Below the pieces are notes generated by a model. That model was given only the letters and a program-made list of their open reading frames with translations, ran no database searches and was not told where the DNA came from. Below are positions 6,276-8,766 of a DNA stretch of 8,766 nt, piece by piece. The stretch is taken from positions 1 to 8,766 of the forward strand of contig DATBIO010000252.1 of assembly GCA_036556965.1 (NCBI GenBank), written 5' to 3'. Positions within the stretch are counted from its first letter, which is position 1. Each line of letters begins with the position of its first letter. The position numbers were made by a program, and so were the translations under genes. This stretch comes from DATBIO01 sp036556965 (GTDB taxonomy: Bacteria; Acidobacteriota; Vicinamibacteria; Fen-336).

Positions 6276-7936
6276 AGGGCGGGGCCGCCCTCCTCGTGCT
6301 CCTGGGCCTGGCCGCCGCGCGGCCGGGCGGGCCCGCCTCCCCTCCGCCGCCCTTCTTCACCGACGTCACCGCGGCCAGCGGCATCGCGTTCCGCCACGAG
6401 AACGCGCCCACCACGCAGAAGTACCTGGTGGAGACGATGGGCGGCGGGGTCGCCCTCCTCGACTACGACGGCGACGGCCGGCTGGACGTCTTCTTCACCA
6501 ACGGCGCCCGGCTCCGGGATCCCATGCCCGCGGACGGCGCGCCGGAGAAGGACTGGCCGCGCTACGGAAACAGGCTCTACCGCAACCACGGCGGCCTCGC
6601 CTTCCGCGACGTCACGGAGGAGGCGGGGCTGGCGGGGGGGCACGGCTACGGCATGGGCGCGGCGGCGGCGGACTTCGACAACGACGGCCGCGTGGACCTC
6701 TACGTCACCAGCTACGGCCAGAGCGTCCTCTACCGCAACCTGGGGGGCCGCTTCGAGGACGTCACCGCGCGCGCGCGCGCGGGCGTGTCCGGCTGGGGCA
6801 GCAGCGCCGCCTTCCTCGACTTCGACGCCGACGGCCACCTCGACCTCTTCGTGTGCCGCTACCTGGAATGGAGCTTCGCCAACAGCCCCTACTGCGGCCA
6901 GCGCCGGGCGGGTTATCGCGAGTACTGCCACCCGCGCGCGTTCGGCGGGGCCACCAGCGTGCTGCTGCGCAACCGCGGCGACGGCACCTTCGAGGACGTG
7001 TCGGAGGCCACGGCGCTCTCGCGCTACGGGGCCAAGGCGCTGGGGATCGCCTTCGCCGACCTCGACGGCGACCGCCGCCCGGAGATCTACGTGGCCAACG
7101 ACTCCGAGCCGGCGCTGCTCCTGAAGCTGGGCGAGGACGGGCGCCTCCGCGACCTGGCCCTCGGCGCCGGCGTCGCCTTCAACCAGGACGGCGTGGCCGT
7201 GGCGGGCATGGGCGCCGACCTCGCGGACTACGACAACGACGGCCGCCCCGACGTCTTCGTCACCGCGCTCTCCGGCGAGACCTACCCGCTCTACCACAAC
7301 CGCGACGGCCTCACCTTCGAGTACGCGGGCGCCGCCGCCGGCCTGGCCCAGGCCACGCTGCCCTTCTCCGGATGGGGCACGCGCCTCCTGGACCTCGACA
7401 ACGACGGCTACAAGGACCTGTTCGTGGCCCAGGGGCACGTGCTGGACACGGTGGAGCTGACGTCGCAGGTCTTCAAGTACCGCCAGCCGCTGCTGGTGAT
7501 GAAGGGCGACGGGCGGCGCTTCCAGGCCTGGCCCGCCACCGCGGAGCCGCTCCGGCCCTGGGCGGCCCGCGGCGCCGCCTTCGGCGACCTCGACGACGAC
7601 GGCGACGTGGACGTGGTGGTGGGGACGTGCGGCGGTCGCCCGCTGGTGCTGCGCAACGACCTGGGCGCGCGCAACGGCGCGCTGACCCTGCGCCTGCGCG
7701 GCCGGCGGTCCAACCGCGACGGCATCGGCGCCATCGTGCGCGCCACCCTCCCGAGCGGCCTCGTGCAGACGCACGTGGTGACGACGGCGGGCAGCTACCT
7801 CTCCGCCAGCGACGCCCGCGTGCTGGTCGGGCTGGCGGGCCGGCCCGCCGCGTCCCGGGTGGAGATCACCTGGCCCGGCGGGACGGTGCAGGTCGTGGAG
7901 GACCTGAGGGGAAGCGTGACGGTGACCGAGCCCTGA
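6272..7936 (+). CDS. CRTAC1 family exported propeller protein B (FG-GAP/VCBS repeats + ASPIC/UnbV)
   Basis: A 554-residue relative of propeller A at the other end of the cassette, probably secreted, periplasmic or surface-held. The GTG start (GTGA overlap) gives a leader with Lys2 and a hydrophobic core ending LAAA at about residue 16, a better signal peptide than that of propeller A. Seven Asp-rich calcium-loop motifs begin at about residues 64, 134, 183, 263, 319, 374 and 439. The fourth reads DLDGDRRPE, with Arg in place of Gly and Glu for the last Asp. Cys208 and Cys219 occupy the same insert as the cysteine pair in propeller A, with Cys195 just before. The ASPIC/UnbV domain starts near 470 and includes LRGRRSNRDGIGA, nearly the same block as in propeller A. 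Starting upstream of 6272 would add Arg/Pro-rich shadow sequence. The gene ends 28 bp from a convergent gene. The family is confident; the function is unknown. Confidence 0.92.
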   Translation: MKGGAALLVLLGLAAARPGGPASPPPPFFTDVTAASGIAFRHENAPTTQKYLVETMGGGVALLDYDGDGRLDVFFTNGARLRDPMPADGAPEKDWPRYGNRLYRNHGGLAFRDVTEEAGLAGGHGYGMGAAAADFDNDGRVDLYVTSYGQSVLYRNLGGRFEDVTARARAGVSGWGSSAAFLDFDADGHLDLFVCRYLEWSFANSPYCGQRRAGYREYCHPRAFGGATSVLLRNRGDGTFEDVSEATALSRYGAKALGIAFADLDGDRRPEIYVANDSEPALLLKLGEDGRLRDLALGAGVAFNQDGVAVAGMGADLADYDNDGRPDVFVTALSGETYPLYHNRDGLTFEYAGAAAGLAQATLPFSGWGTRLLDLDNDGYKDLFVAQGHVLDTVELTSQVFKYRQPLLVMKGDGRRFQAWPATAEPLRPWAARGAAFGDLDDDGDVDVVVGTCGGRPLVLRNDLGARNGALTLRLRGRRSNRDGIGAIVRATLPSGLVQTHVVTTAGSYLSASDARVLVGLAGRPAASRVEITWPGGTVQVVEDLRGSVTVTEP

Positions 7937-7967
7937 GCCCGCCTCGCCCCTCGTGGAGCGCGGCTCA
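7934..7967. terminator. Possible bidirectional terminator hairpin between convergent genes
   Basis: TGAGCC at 7934-7939 is the reverse complement of GGCTCA at 7962-7967, and three more pairs (7940-7942 with 7958-7960) form if C7961 bulges out, giving a GC-rich stem of about nine pairs with a 15-base loop. The two stem ends are the stop codons of propeller B and of the minus-strand gene. No T-run follows on either strand, so classical intrinsic termination is uncertain; the position between two converging genes is the main support. Confidence 0.4.
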
Positions 7968-8766
7968 GCGCAGGCGCTGCCGCTGCGCGGCCGGCTTCGA
8001 GCCTCCCGCGAAGTGGAAGTGGAACCCGCCGTCGGGGCTCCAGCCGACGTCGAAGCGCATCTCCATCCCGGGGACGAGGACGCGCAGGCCGCCGCCCGCG
8101 CCGCCGTGCACGCGGCGGAGGCTGAGCTGCTCCGGCTCGTCCCAGGCCACCCCTCCGTCGGCGAAGAGGGCCAGGTCGAGGCCCAGGCGCACCGACCACT
8201 TCGAGAAGTCGAAGCGGCGCTGGGGCAGGACGGTGAACGAGTGCTCGGCGGTGCCGATGAGCTGGTTCTTGCCGAAGAGCCGCTGGCCCAGGTCCTCCAC
8301 GTCGTAGCCGCGGATGGAGTTCGCGCCGCCCAGGTGGTAGGTGAGGTACACGGGCACGTCCGTGCCCACCGCGCCCGACTGCAGGGAGAGCAGCAGGCTC
8401 GTCATGAGCTTCCGCCCCTGGCCCGTGGGGAACCAGCGGCGCAGGTCGAGGTTCATGGCCCAGGAGTCCCCGTCGCCGCCGAGGAAGCCGCCCGTGCGCC
8501 ACACCTCCAGCTCGTTGCGCCAGCCCCGGCGGGGGTCGCTCCAGGAGTCGCGGCTGTCCCAGCCCAGGGAGACGCCCAGCCGGAGCAGCCAGTCCTCGTT
8601 GTCCGGCGAGAGGGTCTTCCCGTCCACGTCGCTGCGCAGGTTGAGCAGGGAGAACATGCCCGCCAGCCGGCCGCGCTCGCCCAGGTACGTCCCCACCCGC
8701 GGGGACAGCTCGCCGCTGTCCTCGTGGAAGCCGTTCAGGGTGTCGTCGCGGTCGAGGCGCGCCCCG
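7965..8766 (-). CDS. Omp85 (BamA/TamA-type) outer membrane protein, 5' end outside the window
   Basis: C-terminal part, about 266 residues, of an Omp85 superfamily beta-barrel, a group that inserts or moves proteins or lipids at the outer membrane. The frame is open to the window edge: in-frame codons upstream of the GTG at 8696 continue as coding sequence (GARLDRDDTLNGFHEDSG), so that GTG is internal. Supporting motifs, in protein order, are LGWDSRDSWSDPRRGWRNEL, the loop-6 signature GGANSIRGYD (SIRGYD encoded at 8301-8318), FADGGVAW and a closing strand with GFHFHF. The IRGY sequence matches the family's conserved (V/I)RG(F/Y) motif. The protein ends with a basic tail of about a dozen residues after the last aromatic strand, unlike the usual terminal Phe or Trp. 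POTRA domains, if present, are upstream. It is transcribed towards the propeller/TPR cassette and so forms a separate unit. Assignment to BamA, TamA or another branch is not possible from this part. Confidence 0.9.
   Translation of the reverse strand, partial: GARLDRDDTLNGFHEDSGELSPRVGTYLGERGRLAGMFSLLNLRSDVDGKTLSPDNEDWLLRLGVSLGWDSRDSWSDPRRGWRNELEVWRTGGFLGGDGDSWAMNLDLRRWFPTGQGRKLMTSLLLSLQSGAVGTDVPVYLTYHLGGANSIRGYDVEDLGQRLFGKNQLIGTAEHSFTVLPQRRFDFSKWSVRLGLDLALFADGGVAWDEPEQLSLRRVHGGAGGGLRVLVPGMEMRFDVGWSPDGGFHFHFAGGSKPAAQRQRLR

Noticed and set aside
6765..6782. Alternating CG run inside propeller B as a possible regulatory or Z-DNA element
   Set aside because: It encodes Thr-Ala-Arg-Ala-Arg-Ala in frame and is explained by GC-biased Ala/Arg codons.
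6146..7774. Long open frame on the minus strand (542 codons) across propeller B and the second TPR gene
   Set aside because: Its translation is rich in Val, Ala, Glu and Gly with no recognisable motif and lies opposite two well-supported genes. Long antisense frames are expected at this GC content.
7983..7995. Third copy of CTGCGCGGCCGGC, also present in both propeller genes
   Set aside because: This 13-base match lies in the tail of an unrelated gene on the other strand. At this GC content such a match is likely by chance.
6853..8307. Plus-strand open frame running from propeller B through the minus-strand gene
   Set aside because: It crosses two genes with family-level support in other frames, and its translation is Arg/Pro/Gly-rich with no motif.
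8694..8696. GTG as the start of the minus-strand barrel gene
   Set aside because: In-frame codons continue to the window edge without a stop, and an Omp85 protein starting here would lack much of its barrel.

Overview
The window is a GC-rich stretch, roughly 70% or more G+C by eye, with a strong G/C preference at third codon positions. It is almost entirely coding: five genes on the plus strand and one on the minus strand, with no gene-free stretch over 40 bp. The gene content is an Oar-type TonB-dependent receptor, CRTAC1-type FG-GAP/ASPIC-UnbV propeller proteins, periplasmic-looking TPR proteins and an Omp85 barrel. This points to a diderm bacterium, most likely a high-GC member of Acidobacteriota, where this combination is frequent. 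The taxonomic call is inference from gene family and context; no marker gene is present.

Layout. Positions 1-2422 hold the C-terminal ~806 residues of a TonB-dependent receptor: most of the plug and the whole barrel. Its start lies outside the window. After 33 bp comes a tight four-gene cassette: CRTAC1-type propeller A (2456-4135), an 11-repeat TPR protein (4135-5367), an 8-repeat TPR protein (5364-6275) and CRTAC1-type propeller B (6272-7936). Each junction inside the cassette is a stop/start overlap (TGATG, ATGA, GTGA), so translational coupling is likely. The order propeller-TPR-TPR-propeller is mirror-symmetric. A 28-bp convergent gap containing a hairpin that spans both stop codons separates the cassette from the 3' part of an Omp85/BamA-TamA-type outer membrane protein gene on the minus strand (7965-8766, 5' end outside the window).

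How they may work together. Both propellers, the first TPR protein and less clearly the second carry N-terminal export signals, and the receptor is an outer membrane protein. The plus-strand genes therefore look like one envelope unit: a TonB-dependent gate, two exported seven-bladed calcium-type propellers that could bind ligand or surface polymer, and two TPR scaffolds that could assemble them in the periplasm. This is a hypothesis from context. No enzyme active site was recognised, and the substrate cannot be read from the sequence. No RNA genes, mobile elements, CRISPR arrays or clear promoters were seen; the promoter of the plus-strand unit probably lies upstream of the window.
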